Shown here piece by piece: positions 1 through 7,844 of a stretch of DNA of 21,287 nucleotides (its first letter is position 1; every line of letters starts with the position of its first letter). The notes under the pieces are model-generated. The model was not told the origin of the DNA. It was given only the letters and a program-made list of their open reading frames with translations, and did no database searches. Where the stretch lies: assembly GCA_023460575.1 (NCBI GenBank), contig JAEWPQ010000004.1, positions 1 through 21,287 of the forward strand, written 5' to 3'. Source of the stretch: Bacillota bacterium (GTDB lineage: Bacteria; Bacillota; Clostridia; Lachnospirales; Lachnospiraceae). Made by a program: the position numbers and the translations under genes.

Positions 1-168
1 ATGCTTAAGAATATGGAGCGGGTTTCCGGTGATATAGACTGGTTTATTGAAAAATATGATTACTTAAACAGGGATGCGGACTGGAAACAGTCAAAGGATG
101 CCGTTCAGCGTGGTATGCAGAAAATCAGGGGAGGATACCCTGCTGATCCTCCCTATAAGCAGAAATAG
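1..168 (+). CDS. C-terminal end of an unrecognised protein, cut by the window edge
   Basis: An open frame runs from the first base to a TAG at 166-168 and gives 55 residues. It begins with ATG at base 1, but no upstream sequence is visible, so this is probably an internal methionine of a longer gene. The visible part is hydrophilic, with a Lys/Asp/Tyr-rich segment and a short tail containing GGYPADPP. It weakly recalls the C-terminal end of DUF6062-type proteins of clostridia, but this is from memory and not secure. There is no membrane segment. It converges on the AraC gene, 14 bp away, with a hairpin lying inside its last codons. Confidence 0.5.
   Translation: MLKNMERVSGDIDWFIEKYDYLNRDADWKQSKDAVQRGMQKIRGGYPADPPYKQK
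129..153 (-). terminator. Hairpin at the convergent gene ends, probable terminator of the AraC gene
   Basis: GGGAGGAT (129-136) and ATCCTCCC (146-153) form a perfect 8-bp stem with a 9-nt loop. Read on the minus strand, the stem is followed by CTGATTTTC, a short T run, so it could end transcripts of the AraC gene. It lies inside the 3' codons of the left-hand gene. On the plus strand no T tract follows. Confidence 0.4.
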
Positions 169-182
169 CCTGTTTTGCTCCG

Positions 183-1028
183 CTATGGACTTAGTCTCTT
201 AAATTGGCCCGGTGTACAGCCTGTTGTCTGGCGGAACGTGCGGATGAAGTTGGAGTAATCCATAAAACCTGACAGATGGCAGGCTTCTGAAACGGTATGT
301 CCTTTCAGAAGCAGTTCCTTTGCCAGAGCCACCCGCTTTACCACAATATACTGGAAGATGCTGCTTTCTGTCTCTGATTTAAATAAGTGGCTTAAATAAT
401 ATTTGTCAAGGGACAGGGCGAGTGAGATGGAGTCCAGTGTAAGTGGCTCAGTTAAGTGGTCATCGATATAATTCATGATTGCCTGGGCCCGGTGGGGCCT
501 TGGCGCTGTTTTTACAGAACCGGTATTCTGCCAGGCCTGATTAATGAGTATAAGAATCTGAATAATGGTTGTTAACGCTGTTAAATCGCTGCCGTATAAG
601 CAGCGTTTTTTTATTGCCTTCTCCAGATTCTCTGCCATGGAAATGAGTAGCTCCCGGTCCGTGTCGGACAGAAGGACCAGATTGTTTTTTCCAGTATCTC
701 TGTGAAAACAGTCTAAGAGATTCGTGGATGGGGTACAATAAGGGCGGATATAGGAAGGATTAACGTGAATCACCAGTCTGGTAAAGGGTTCATTGGAGGT
801 ATTAATTGCCTTATGTATCTCCCGGTTGGAAAAGAGGATCAGGCTGCCTGGATTCATGTCATAGCATGCATTCTCAACAAAATACTGGATATGGCCATCT
901 ACCAGAAGATAAATCTCATGGCTGTTATGCATGTGGAAATCCACATTACCGGCCATATTGCTGGTGGTGAAATCACAGCTGATGGGATCAGAAAATTCAC
1001 TGTAATGATATGGGCTTTCCTTTTTCAT
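183..1028 (-). CDS. AraC family transcriptional regulator
   Basis: This 281-residue protein has the usual two-part AraC layout. An N-terminal cupin-like sensor covers about residues 25-80 (HNSHEIYLLVDG, then PGSLILFSNREIHKAI). A double helix-turn-helix covers about 180-280, with the family pattern LSHLFK...VKRVALAKELLL...SGFMDYSNFIRTFRQTTGCTP. The cupin suggests a small sugar-like effector. A perfect AAGGAGGT ribosome binding site (1039-1032) lies just upstream of the ATG at 1028. The gene is divergent from the oxidoreductase operon at 1144, and the shared 115-bp region contains an 11-bp direct repeat with a 21-bp period, which is typical of AraC-family operators. I infer that it activates the divergent operon and perhaps controls itself. 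The effector is unknown. Confidence 0.9.
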   Translation of the reverse strand: MKKESPYHYSEFSDPISCDFTTSNMAGNVDFHMHNSHEIYLLVDGHIQYFVENACYDMNPGSLILFSNREIHKAINTSNEPFTRLVIHVNPSYIRPYCTPSTNLLDCFHRDTGKNNLVLLSDTDRELLISMAENLEKAIKKRCLYGSDLTALTTIIQILILINQAWQNTGSVKTAPRPHRAQAIMNYIDDHLTEPLTLDSISLALSLDKYYLSHLFKSETESSIFQYIVVKRVALAKELLLKGHTVSEACHLSGFMDYSNFIRTFRQTTGCTPGQFKRLSP

Positions 1029-1046
1029 CGGACCTCCTTAAATAGA

Positions 1047-1078
1047 CAATCTGCGCATGTTTATTGTCAATCTGCGCA
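1047..1078. promoter_or_regulatory. Direct repeat, likely operator of the divergent AraC regulator
   Basis: CAATCTGCGCA occurs exactly at 1047-1057 and again at 1068-1078, a 21-bp period (two helical turns on the same face). A partial third copy, CAATTTGCG, starts at 1081. The proximal copy ends where the -35 region of the divergent operon would begin, which is the usual place for an activating AraC-type dimer. Assigning it to the adjacent regulator is inference from position and geometry. Confidence 0.65.
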
Positions 1079-1107
1079 AACAATTTGCGTTAAAATAATT
1101 ATATAAT
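1079..1107 (+). promoter_or_regulatory. Probable activator-dependent promoter of the oxidoreductase operon
   Basis: A perfect -10 hexamer TATAAT is at 1102-1107. The -35 position 17 bp upstream (1079-1084, AACAAT) is a poor match to TTGACA. A good -10 with a poor -35 directly next to a direct-repeat operator is what an activator-dependent promoter looks like. Confidence 0.5.
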
Positions 1108-1143
1108 ACAAACATAGAAGAAACAAGGAAAAGAGGAGTGATT

Positions 1144-2163
1144 ATGGTTCGGGTTGGAGTGATTGGCTGCGGAAATATCGGAAAGGTCCATTCCATGATC
1201 TTAAAGGAATTAAAAGAAGTCAGGCTCTGTGCCATGGCTGATATTCGTATAGACAGGGCGGAGGAATTCTGCCGCCAATATACGGAAGGAAAAGGGCATG
1301 CATATGAATCATTAGAAGAGATGCTTGAGAAAGAAGAGCTGGATGGAATTCATATTTGTACGCCTCATTTTTGTCATGTTCCCATGGCGGAAATGGCCTT
1401 AAAGAAGGGACTTCACGTATTTATGGAGAAGCCGCCGGCTATTAGCAGGCAGCAATTTGAACAGTTAGAGAAGGCATCTTTAAAAAGCGGTGCAAGACTT
1501 GGAATCTGTTTTCAGAACCGGTATAACGAGACAACGAAAAAAGCAACGGAACTGATTGAGGAAGGTAAAATCGGAGCCCTGCTGGGAGGCAGAGCGTTTG
1601 TCACCTGGCACAGGAATGCACCTTATTACACCGAAAGCGGATGGAGGGGAAAACTGGAGTCAGAAGGCGGCGGAGCTCTTATGAATCAGTCCATACACGC
1701 TCTTGACCTGCTGCTTCGATGGCTTGGCAAGCCGGTTAAAACGGAAGCTTCCATGAGGAACCATCACTTAAAGGGAATAGTGGAGGTGGAAGATACCCTG
1801 GAAGCCTATATGGAGTTTACCCAGGGGAAAGATCCTGTAAGAGCCAGCTTTTACGCCACGACTGCGTACGTCAGTGACGCGCCTGTTCTTATTGAGATTG
1901 CAGGGGAAAGAGGATATATCCGGGTGGAAGGAGATACAGTCACTTACCAGGAGGCAGGAGAGATGGAACCTGTTATCTGGCGTTCGAAAAAAAGCCTTGT
2001 ACCGGGAAAATCTTATTGGGGCAGTGGACATGAAGCCTGCATTCACGATTTTTATGACTGTGTCAGCACAGGAAAAGCTTATGGAAATGATCTTAAGTCA
2101 GTTCGGCTTACATTTAATACAATGATGGATATCTATGAATCTGCAGGTAGTGAGGAGAAATAA
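1144..2163 (+). CDS. Gfo/Idh/MocA family oxidoreductase (first copy)
   Basis: This is an NAD(P)-dependent sugar or polyol dehydrogenase of 339 residues. The N-terminal Rossmann fold opens with VGVIGCGNIGKVHS (GxGxxG). The conserved EKPPAIS motif follows near residue 95, and GGGALMNQSIHALDLL near 175-190 carries the catalytic-region His/Asp of the family. The frame also has GTG at 1138, but GAGGAG at 1133-1138 overlaps that codon, so it cannot serve it; ATG at 1144 is 5 nt downstream and is preferred. This is the first gene of an operon with a second oxidoreductase and a TIM-barrel isomerase. The substrate cannot be read from sequence. Inositol dehydrogenases and 3-keto-sugar-forming enzymes both belong to this family. 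Confidence 0.9.
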   Translation: MVRVGVIGCGNIGKVHSMILKELKEVRLCAMADIRIDRAEEFCRQYTEGKGHAYESLEEMLEKEELDGIHICTPHFCHVPMAEMALKKGLHVFMEKPPAISRQQFEQLEKASLKSGARLGICFQNRYNETTKKATELIEEGKIGALLGGRAFVTWHRNAPYYTESGWRGKLESEGGGALMNQSIHALDLLLRWLGKPVKTEASMRNHHLKGIVEVEDTLEAYMEFTQGKDPVRASFYATTAYVSDAPVLIEIAGERGYIRVEGDTVTYQEAGEMEPVIWRSKKSLVPGKSYWGSGHEACIHDFYDCVSTGKAYGNDLKSVRLTFNTMMDIYESAGSEEK

Positions 2164-2166
2164 ACC

Positions 2167-3321
2167 ATGAAAAAAGTGAGACTGGGAATTATCGGAATTG
2201 GTAATATGGGTACGAACCATTTGAAGAGTATTGAGGAAGGGAAAGTTCCGGAGATTGAAGTAACAGCAGTGGCTGACAGGGAGGACGGACGGATTGCCTG
2301 GGCGAAAGAATATTTGCCTGAAGAGACCTTGTTTTTTAAAGAAGGAACGGACTTAATCGATGCAGGAGTGTGTGATGCTGTATTAATTGCTGTACCTCAT
2401 TATCAGCATCCGGAGCTTACAATCTATGCTATGGAGCACGGCCATCATGTTATGTGCGAAAAGCCTGCAGGTGTTTACACGGCGCAGGTAAGAAAGATGA
2501 ATGAAGCAGCACAGAAATCCGACCGTGTATTTGCCATGATGTTCAATCAGAGGACTAACTGTATTTACAGAAAACTGCACGAGCTGGTAACTGGCGGAGA
2601 GCTGGGAGCGATTAAGCGGGTCAACTGGATTGTTACTGACTGGTACAGAACCCAGTCCTATTATGATTCCGGCAGCTGGAGAGCGACCTGGGACGGAGAA
2701 GGCGGAGGCGTACTCTTAAATCAGTGTCCTCATAACATGGATCTGCTTCAGTGGATCTGCGGAATGCCGGATAAAGTGCGCGCCTTCTGCCACAACGGAA
2801 AATGGCATGACATTGAGGTGGAAGACGATGTAACGGCTTATTTAGAATATCCAAACGGAGCAACCGGAGTTTTTGTGACAACCACTGCAGATGCTCCAGG
2901 TACAAACCGGTTTGAGATTACTATGGAGATGGGAAAGCTGGTTTGTGAGTATGACCGCCTTATGCTTCATAAACTGGCAGAAAATGAGCGCACTTTCTGC
3001 AAAACCGCAAAGGGCGGGTTTGATACACCCGAATGTACCGTTACGGAAGTAGAGACAGACGGCGTCAATGAGCAGCATGTAGGAGTGTTAAAGGCATTTG
3101 CAGGAAAAATATTGCGGGGAACACCTCTGGTGGCTGAAGGAGAAGAAGGAATTAATGGACTGACACTCTCTAACGCCATGCATTTATCCAGCTGGCTGAA
3201 CCGGGAAGTTGAAATACCGTTTGATGAAGATCTGTTTTTAGAGGAGCTGAATAAACGCCGTGCAGCTTCCAGAAAAAAAGAGGGAACCGGTGTGGTGTTC
3301 GATACAGAAGGAAGCTATTAA
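2167..3321 (+). CDS. Gfo/Idh/MocA family oxidoreductase (second copy)
   Basis: This second NAD(P)-dependent dehydrogenase has 384 residues, with an extended C-terminus compared with the upstream copy. It has a Rossmann motif LGIIGIGNMGTNHL, a CEKPAG motif near residue 98, and EGGGVLLNQCPHNMDLLQW near 178-196 with the family His/Asp. The segment DWYRTQSYYDSGSWRATW resembles the active-site loop of the inositol- and uronate-type members. It starts 3 bp after the first copy stops, with GAGGAG at 2152-2157, 9 nt before its ATG, so the two are translated from one message. The copies differ clearly in sequence and so are probably not a recent duplication. They may act on different substrates or as a forward/reverse redox pair around the downstream isomerase. 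Confidence 0.9.
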   Translation: MKKVRLGIIGIGNMGTNHLKSIEEGKVPEIEVTAVADREDGRIAWAKEYLPEETLFFKEGTDLIDAGVCDAVLIAVPHYQHPELTIYAMEHGHHVMCEKPAGVYTAQVRKMNEAAQKSDRVFAMMFNQRTNCIYRKLHELVTGGELGAIKRVNWIVTDWYRTQSYYDSGSWRATWDGEGGGVLLNQCPHNMDLLQWICGMPDKVRAFCHNGKWHDIEVEDDVTAYLEYPNGATGVFVTTTADAPGTNRFEITMEMGKLVCEYDRLMLHKLAENERTFCKTAKGGFDTPECTVTEVETDGVNEQHVGVLKAFAGKILRGTPLVAEGEEGINGLTLSNAMHLSSWLNREVEIPFDEDLFLEELNKRRAASRKKEGTGVVFDTEGSY

Positions 3322-3338
3322 GAAAAGGAGAGACTATT

Positions 3339-4187
3339 ATGTGGGATAAAATAAAACTATCCGGCTTTGCCGATGAAATTGATATGGGTTTAGACATTCA
3401 GATGAACGTGCTGAATAAACTGGGAATGTCATATGTGGAGATGCGGGGAGTGAATGGAAAGGGCCTGGTGGAACACACAGCAGACGAGGCAAAAGAGATT
3501 AAAAGGCTCCTTGACAGCAATGGAATAAAATTATCATCCGTTGGTTCCCCTATTGGAAAAATTAAAATTGCAGATGAGTTTGCGCCTCATATGGAACTGT
3601 TTAAACATACAGTGGAACTGGCACATGTGATGGAAACTCCAAATATCCGTATGTTCAGCTTCTTTATGCCAGAAAATTCCAACTATGAGCCTTATAAGAA
3701 CAAGGTGATGGACCAGCTTGGACAATTTGTCGACTATGCCAAATCAAACGGAGTGGTTCTTCTTCATGAAAATGAAAAGGATATCTATGGCGATATGGCA
3801 GACCGTTGCCTGGAAATCATGAAAGAATTTTATGGAGATCATTTTAAGGCAGTATTTGATTTTGCCAATTTTGTCCAGTGCAAGCAGGATACGCTGGAAG
3901 CTTATGAGATGTTAAAACCCTACATTTCCTATATTCACATAAAGGATGCTCTCTGGTCGGATGCAAGCGTGGTTCCTGCAGGGATGGGAGATGGAAATGT
4001 GGAAAAAATTCTTGGGAAATTAAAAGAGAGCGGATATCAGGGATTTTTATCCCTGGAACCTCATCTAAGCGATTTTGCTGGTTTCTCTGCTCTGGAACAG
4101 CATGGGGAACAAAAGAGAAAAATGAGCGGGGAAGAAGCTTTTACCATGGCTCATGATGCTCTGGTGAAAATATTGGAAGTAATTTAA
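3339..4187 (+). CDS. Sugar (phosphate) isomerase/epimerase, xylose isomerase-like TIM barrel
   Basis: This 282-residue protein belongs to the AP-endonuclease-2/xylose isomerase-like TIM-barrel family. The expected metal ligands are visible at strand ends: Glu144 (LLHENE), Asp174 (FDFANF), His200 (YIHIKDA) and Glu240 (LSLEPHL). A PAGMGDGN loop at 213-220 is typical of the family. Its length is close to the inosose isomerase IolI and to keto-sugar epimerases. It is the third gene of the oxidoreductase operon, 17 bp downstream, with an AAAGGAGAG ribosome binding site. From context it probably isomerises or eliminates a keto-sugar made by one of the two dehydrogenases. IolI-like inosose isomerase is one possibility among several, so no symbol is given. 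Confidence 0.85.
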   Translation: MWDKIKLSGFADEIDMGLDIQMNVLNKLGMSYVEMRGVNGKGLVEHTADEAKEIKRLLDSNGIKLSSVGSPIGKIKIADEFAPHMELFKHTVELAHVMETPNIRMFSFFMPENSNYEPYKNKVMDQLGQFVDYAKSNGVVLLHENEKDIYGDMADRCLEIMKEFYGDHFKAVFDFANFVQCKQDTLEAYEMLKPYISYIHIKDALWSDASVVPAGMGDGNVEKILGKLKESGYQGFLSLEPHLSDFAGFSALEQHGEQKRKMSGEEAFTMAHDALVKILEVI

Positions 4188-4350
4188 TCAGATACTTAAG
4201 TTATATGATGCCGCTTAAAACAAAATCTTTTCTTTATTCATCAGTCATGTTATTATAATATCATAAGATGAACGCACTGGCAGAGTCCAGGGAGCACCCG
4301 CTGACTACAAGAAGATATATGTGGAAAGTGGAGTATTAACAGCTGTTTAA
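4188..4350. other. Intergenic segment with a 23-codon reading frame, possible gene remnant
   Basis: No complete gene is seen. ATG at 4268 to TAA at 4339 encodes 23 residues that end in TTRRYMWKVEY. It has protein-like composition but no ribosome binding site. TATAAT at 4254-4259 lies just upstream but has no convincing -35. It could be the decayed end of a lost gene, a small peptide, or chance. Confidence 0.25.
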
Positions 4351-4383
4351 AAGGAAGGTACTGGATATGGCAGTACCTTCCTT
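4351..4383 (-). terminator. Rho-independent terminator of the two-component operon
   Basis: AAGGAAGGTACTG (4351-4363) and CAGTACCTTCCTT (4371-4383) form a perfect 13-bp stem with a 7-nt loop. On the minus strand it is followed by TTAAACAG, so with the last stem Ts there is a short T run, fitting termination of the kinase/regulator message. It may also block read-through from the plus strand. Confidence 0.75.
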
Positions 4384-4412
4384 CTGTCTGAATACGAAGC
4401 TGGTAAGAAATA

Positions 4413-5954
4413 TCAATTGGGAGGATTTAATTCCCCGCCGTTTATGCGCTTCACGTAAGCGCTTGGTGACATACCCGTATTTTTTTTAAAAATCTGGCTG
4501 AAATACTGGGGATTGTTTCCGCAACCCACCTTTTCCGCTATCCATTGAATCTGCTCTGCATGCCCCTCGGAAAGGAGCTGCTTTGCCTTCTGGATCCGCT
4601 GGGTTGTAAGGTAATTGGAAAATTTCTGCCTGGTCTCTTTCATAAAACGTGCGCTGACGTAATCTACATTCATGAACAGGTAGTTGTCTGCGATCCATTT
4701 TAGTGTCAGACTTGGATTGTCTAAATTATTTTCCACATACTGTATGACTTTTTCAATGAAAGGGCTGTATGATTTTGAAGCCTCCAAAGAGTCTTCCAGT
4801 ATCCTGCTTATTTTTTCCATCAGCATGTTGCGGATGATCTCCGGATCCGTCTGCTGGTTCAGTGTCATTAAATATTCTGTTGCCACGACTGAAGAGCCAT
4901 AACGGTTTCCTGCAGTTAATTTAATAATAATCCGGGAACCCGCCTGCTTTAAAAAATCAGGGTTGCTGATATCGTGAAGAGTGCTCTCAAGCTCTTTAAA
5001 ACCTGTCTGCCGTTCTGCTGCATCTGCTTCCATTAACAGACTGGTCAGCTGTTCGATCTTCTCAATCATATTTTTATAATTGCAGATTGGCACCGGCCGC
5101 AGTCCGTTCATGAAATAGATCATTCCATAGCGTCTGATCTTTGCGGTTAAGGATTCAATCAGCTGTATCAGATTGGGGTATGTACTTCTGTAATAATCCA
5201 GTGTAACAGACTGATCTTTAAATGAAAGCCGGTTCATGAAATCATCCAGTAATTCATAGGAAACCTGATGACTTTCGAAAAACAGAATCAGGGTGTTTTT
5301 AACGTAAATGCTGTATACGGCAATTCCGGGCGCACTTTCAGTCATGTAATCATAGATGAGCTGCAGGGCGGCTTCCAGGAGAGGTTCTTCCAGATAATGG
5401 AGGTAGCAAAGTTCATAACCGGTGTAGCAAAAATCCATAAAACCCGAATATACATCCCAGGCAGGCTGGGTACAGTCCTCCATAAATATCCCTTCGTTAA
5501 TGATATTTGCCAGTACACTGTGATGAAGATGATAGGTCAGTGCCTTCTGACGGTCCTGCAGATCTTTGAATGCCCGCCTGTGATAATATTCCTTAATAAC
5601 ATCTTTTATGCTTTCAATAATCTGCTCTTCATTGCTGGGTTTTAAAAGATAATGATGAACCCTGTATTTCATGGCCTGTTTGGCATATTCAAATTCCCCA
5701 AATCCCGACAAAATAATAAACTGAATATCCATGTCTGTCTGTGAGACCCGCTCAACCAGCTCAAGACCGGATATTCCCGGCATACGGATATCGGTCAGGA
5801 CAATATCCGGAGACTCATCAAGTATCATGTTATATGCCTCGATTCCATCCCCGCAGCTGCCGATCAGCTCAATACCCAGGCTGTTCCAGTCAATTAAACT
5901 AGAAATAGATTCCCGTATCATACGTTCGTCATCTGCAATCATTAATTTCAGCAA
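4413..5954 (-). CDS. YesN-type response regulator with AraC output domain, TTG start
   Basis: This 513-residue two-component regulator has an N-terminal receiver with the acidic pair Asp8-Asp9, phosphoacceptor Asp55 (VLTDIRMPG), Ser83 and Lys105 (LLKPS). A long middle region of unknown role follows. A C-terminal AraC double helix-turn-helix (about 405-505) ends with VGCGNNPQYFSQIFKKNTGMSPSAYVKR split across the usual motif. The start is TTG at 5954-5952: AAGGAG at 5968-5963 is 8 nt upstream, while the nearest in-frame ATG (5942) would be 20 nt away and would cut the receiver close to its acidic pair. It overlaps the end of the kinase gene by 7 bp, so the two are translationally coupled. It probably activates the divergent ABC importer. 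Confidence 0.93.
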   Translation of the reverse strand: MLKLMIADDERMIRESISSLIDWNSLGIELIGSCGDGIEAYNMILDESPDIVLTDIRMPGISGLELVERVSQTDMDIQFIILSGFGEFEYAKQAMKYRVHHYLLKPSNEEQIIESIKDVIKEYYHRRAFKDLQDRQKALTYHLHHSVLANIINEGIFMEDCTQPAWDVYSGFMDFCYTGYELCYLHYLEEPLLEAALQLIYDYMTESAPGIAVYSIYVKNTLILFFESHQVSYELLDDFMNRLSFKDQSVTLDYYRSTYPNLIQLIESLTAKIRRYGMIYFMNGLRPVPICNYKNMIEKIEQLTSLLMEADAAERQTGFKELESTLHDISNPDFLKQAGSRIIIKLTAGNRYGSSVVATEYLMTLNQQTDPEIIRNMLMEKISRILEDSLEASKSYSPFIEKVIQYVENNLDNPSLTLKWIADNYLFMNVDYVSARFMKETRQKFSNYLTTQRIQKAKQLLSEGHAEQIQWIAEKVGCGNNPQYFSQIFKKNTGMSPSAYVKRINGGELNPPN

Positions 5955-7702
5955 TTTCCATTCTCCTTCCGGACAAGAGGAAAGGCAAGCCTTGCCACTG
6001 CCTGTTCATTTTCATTATAGAGGGTAAGACCGTATTCCTCCCCATAGGTCAGCTGCATCCGCTGCAGAATGTTTAACAGCCCGATGCCAAAGCCATGGGG
6101 GCTGACCTGATTGGTCTTCAGTTTTTCTAACAGCTGGTCTTCAAAAACAGATCCATTGTTTTTTATGTAAACATAAAGCACATTTAAAGTGCACTCTGCC
6201 AATATGTGAATAAAACAGCCCTCCGTATTTTCCTCAAGGCCGTATCGTATGGAGTTTTCAACCAGGGGCTGCAGGGTCAGTTTTAACACATAGCAGGAGT
6301 AAAGATCATCAGGCACAGTGATTTTATACTCCAGCCGGTCTTCATAACGAAATTTCTGAATGGTCATATAGCACTGCACCAGTTCCAGCTCCCTCCTTAA
6401 GGGAACTTCTTTATTTTTCTGATCCAGGGTAATTCTTAAAAGTGTTCCCAGATTCTCTGCCATGGAAGAGATGTCCTTTGCGCCTACCGATTTGGCCCTC
6501 CAGTTGATGGATTCCAGAGTGTTGTAGAGAAAATGGGGATTCATCTGATTTTCCAGGGCTTTCAGCTGGGCCTCCTTTCTTAAAATCTCATTCAGGTAAC
6601 CGTTTTGGATCAGTTCATTTACTTCATTAACCATCTGGTCAAACCGGGTATGCAGAATGCCCAGCTCGTCGGTTCTCCCTGTATAATCATAGGAAATATT
6701 AATTGCGTCTTTCTGCCCGTCAGCGAAGTTCTTCATTTTTAACAGCAGGTTATTAAAATGCCTGATAATAGAGTCAATCAGTGCGGATGAAAGAATGCTG
6801 GAAATAATAACTGCAATGATGGTAATAAAAAAAGAGAACCGAAAGCTTGTCTTAAGAGAAGCGGATATGTTGTCATATGGAATGATGCAGACATAATCCC
6901 AGTTATAATCAGGAAGTGCCTGTCTTACATAAAAGCAGCTTTTTCCCGCAGACTGGAACAGTCCGTACCGGTTAAGCGAAATTTTTGAAACCACAGACGG
7001 ATCTTCAGTGCCATTAAAAGAATGGTAGATCAGATTCCCGCCATCATACAGAATATAATCTGCGGACTCATATAGGTGACTGGTATCTGTAGAAGAATCA
7101 ATCAGCTGGTTCATGTCGATATTTACAATCAGGCTGCCGATGGAATCCAGTTTTAAAAACTGGGTGCGGCGTATGTTTTTAACCATAAAAAGCCCGTACT
7201 GGTCACTGTAATCTGTCACCAGAATGGTCTTTCCCTTTCCTGCCTCGGCCCTTGCAATCAAGTCTCTGCGTATGGAGTCGGGAAGCTGTTCTTTATTGAT
7301 AATGTGGGTGTGAATGGAAAAATTACCCTGGTACAGGCTCATATAGCGGATGTTATTTTTCCTGAAGTTAAAATAATATTCATTTAACATTCCATAGATT
7401 GCTTTATAGGCTACCGTTCGTTCCTGGATCTGTTCTGTATCCTTTAAAATCCCCAGATTTTTTTGCATGGTACTGTCTGCAAGCACCATATCTGACATGG
7501 TACTGATCACGTCCAGATGGTTATCAAGCTCTTTGGCAGAAAAAGACAGAGATGATGCTACTGTCTGATAAAGAACCTTCTGGTGGGCGATTGATGTCAT
7601 GCGGATATTAAATAATGAGACGGAAGTAAGGAGCAGGATACATAGAAACACAATAGACTGGATCTTCTTTTTTAATGTAAGATTCCGGATAAATGCTTTC
7701 AT
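5948..7702 (-). CDS. YesM-type sensor histidine kinase
   Basis: This 584-residue membrane kinase belongs to the LytS/YesM group. A first membrane helix is at about 16-33. An extracellular dCache-like sensor of roughly 250 residues follows, then a second helix at about 289-308 and a HAMP region. The His_kinase domain carries phospho-His390 in NQMNPHFLYNTLESI, and the ATPase part has PLVENSIRYGLEE and GFGIGLLNI motifs. The ATG at 7702 has AAGGAGG (7713-7707) 4 nt upstream. It is co-transcribed with the response regulator and faces the sugar importer, as many YesMN pairs do. The ligand is probably the imported oligosaccharide or the importer's binding protein in complex with it; this is inferred from context. 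Confidence 0.93.
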   Translation of the reverse strand: MKAFIRNLTLKKKIQSIVFLCILLLTSVSLFNIRMTSIAHQKVLYQTVASSLSFSAKELDNHLDVISTMSDMVLADSTMQKNLGILKDTEQIQERTVAYKAIYGMLNEYYFNFRKNNIRYMSLYQGNFSIHTHIINKEQLPDSIRRDLIARAEAGKGKTILVTDYSDQYGLFMVKNIRRTQFLKLDSIGSLIVNIDMNQLIDSSTDTSHLYESADYILYDGGNLIYHSFNGTEDPSVVSKISLNRYGLFQSAGKSCFYVRQALPDYNWDYVCIIPYDNISASLKTSFRFSFFITIIAVIISSILSSALIDSIIRHFNNLLLKMKNFADGQKDAINISYDYTGRTDELGILHTRFDQMVNEVNELIQNGYLNEILRKEAQLKALENQMNPHFLYNTLESINWRAKSVGAKDISSMAENLGTLLRITLDQKNKEVPLRRELELVQCYMTIQKFRYEDRLEYKITVPDDLYSCYVLKLTLQPLVENSIRYGLEENTEGCFIHILAECTLNVLYVYIKNNGSVFEDQLLEKLKTNQVSPHGFGIGLLNILQRMQLTYGEEYGLTLYNENEQAVARLAFPLVRKENGNC

Positions 7703-7741
7703 ACGTCCTCCTTAAAGGGACAGCTCTGGTGTGATAAACAG

Positions 7742-7770
7742 ATTATATATAAAACGTGACAATAATACAA
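7742..7770 (-). promoter_or_regulatory. Possible promoter of the kinase/regulator operon
   Basis: On the minus strand TATAAT at 7747-7742 is a perfect -10, with TTGTAT at 7770-7765 exactly 17 bp upstream (3 of 6 match to TTGACA). It lies 40 bp before the kinase start codon. Confidence 0.45.
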
Positions 7771-7783
7771 CACAAAACCGGAA

Positions 7784-7801
7784 AAAATATACAAAATATA
7801 C
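7784..7801. repeat. Tandem 9-bp AT-rich repeat upstream of the importer promoter
   Basis: AAAATATAC is repeated back to back at 7784-7792 and 7793-7801 and runs into an A tract (7802-7809). It adjoins the direct-repeat operator and may act as bent or UP-element-like DNA. Confidence 0.5.
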
Positions 7802-7807
7802 AAAAAA

Positions 7808-7839
7808 AACTCGGTTTTTTCCACTTTGAACTCGGTTTT
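7808..7839. promoter_or_regulatory. Direct repeat, likely binding site of the YesN-type regulator
   Basis: AACTCGGTTTT occurs exactly at 7808-7818 and 7829-7839, a 21-bp period. Downstream of each core, at the same offset, there is a weaker shared CA(C/T)TT element. The proximal copy ends 5 bp before the -35 of the importer promoter. AraC-type domains bind such same-face direct repeats as dimers, so this is the probable operator for the response regulator encoded next door. Confidence 0.7.
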
Positions 7840-7844
7840 ACGCA

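Noticed and set aside
5268..5645. 125-codon plus-strand frame inside the response regulator gene
   Set aside because: It is a shadow of the regulator's middle region, with no ribosome binding site and no domain.
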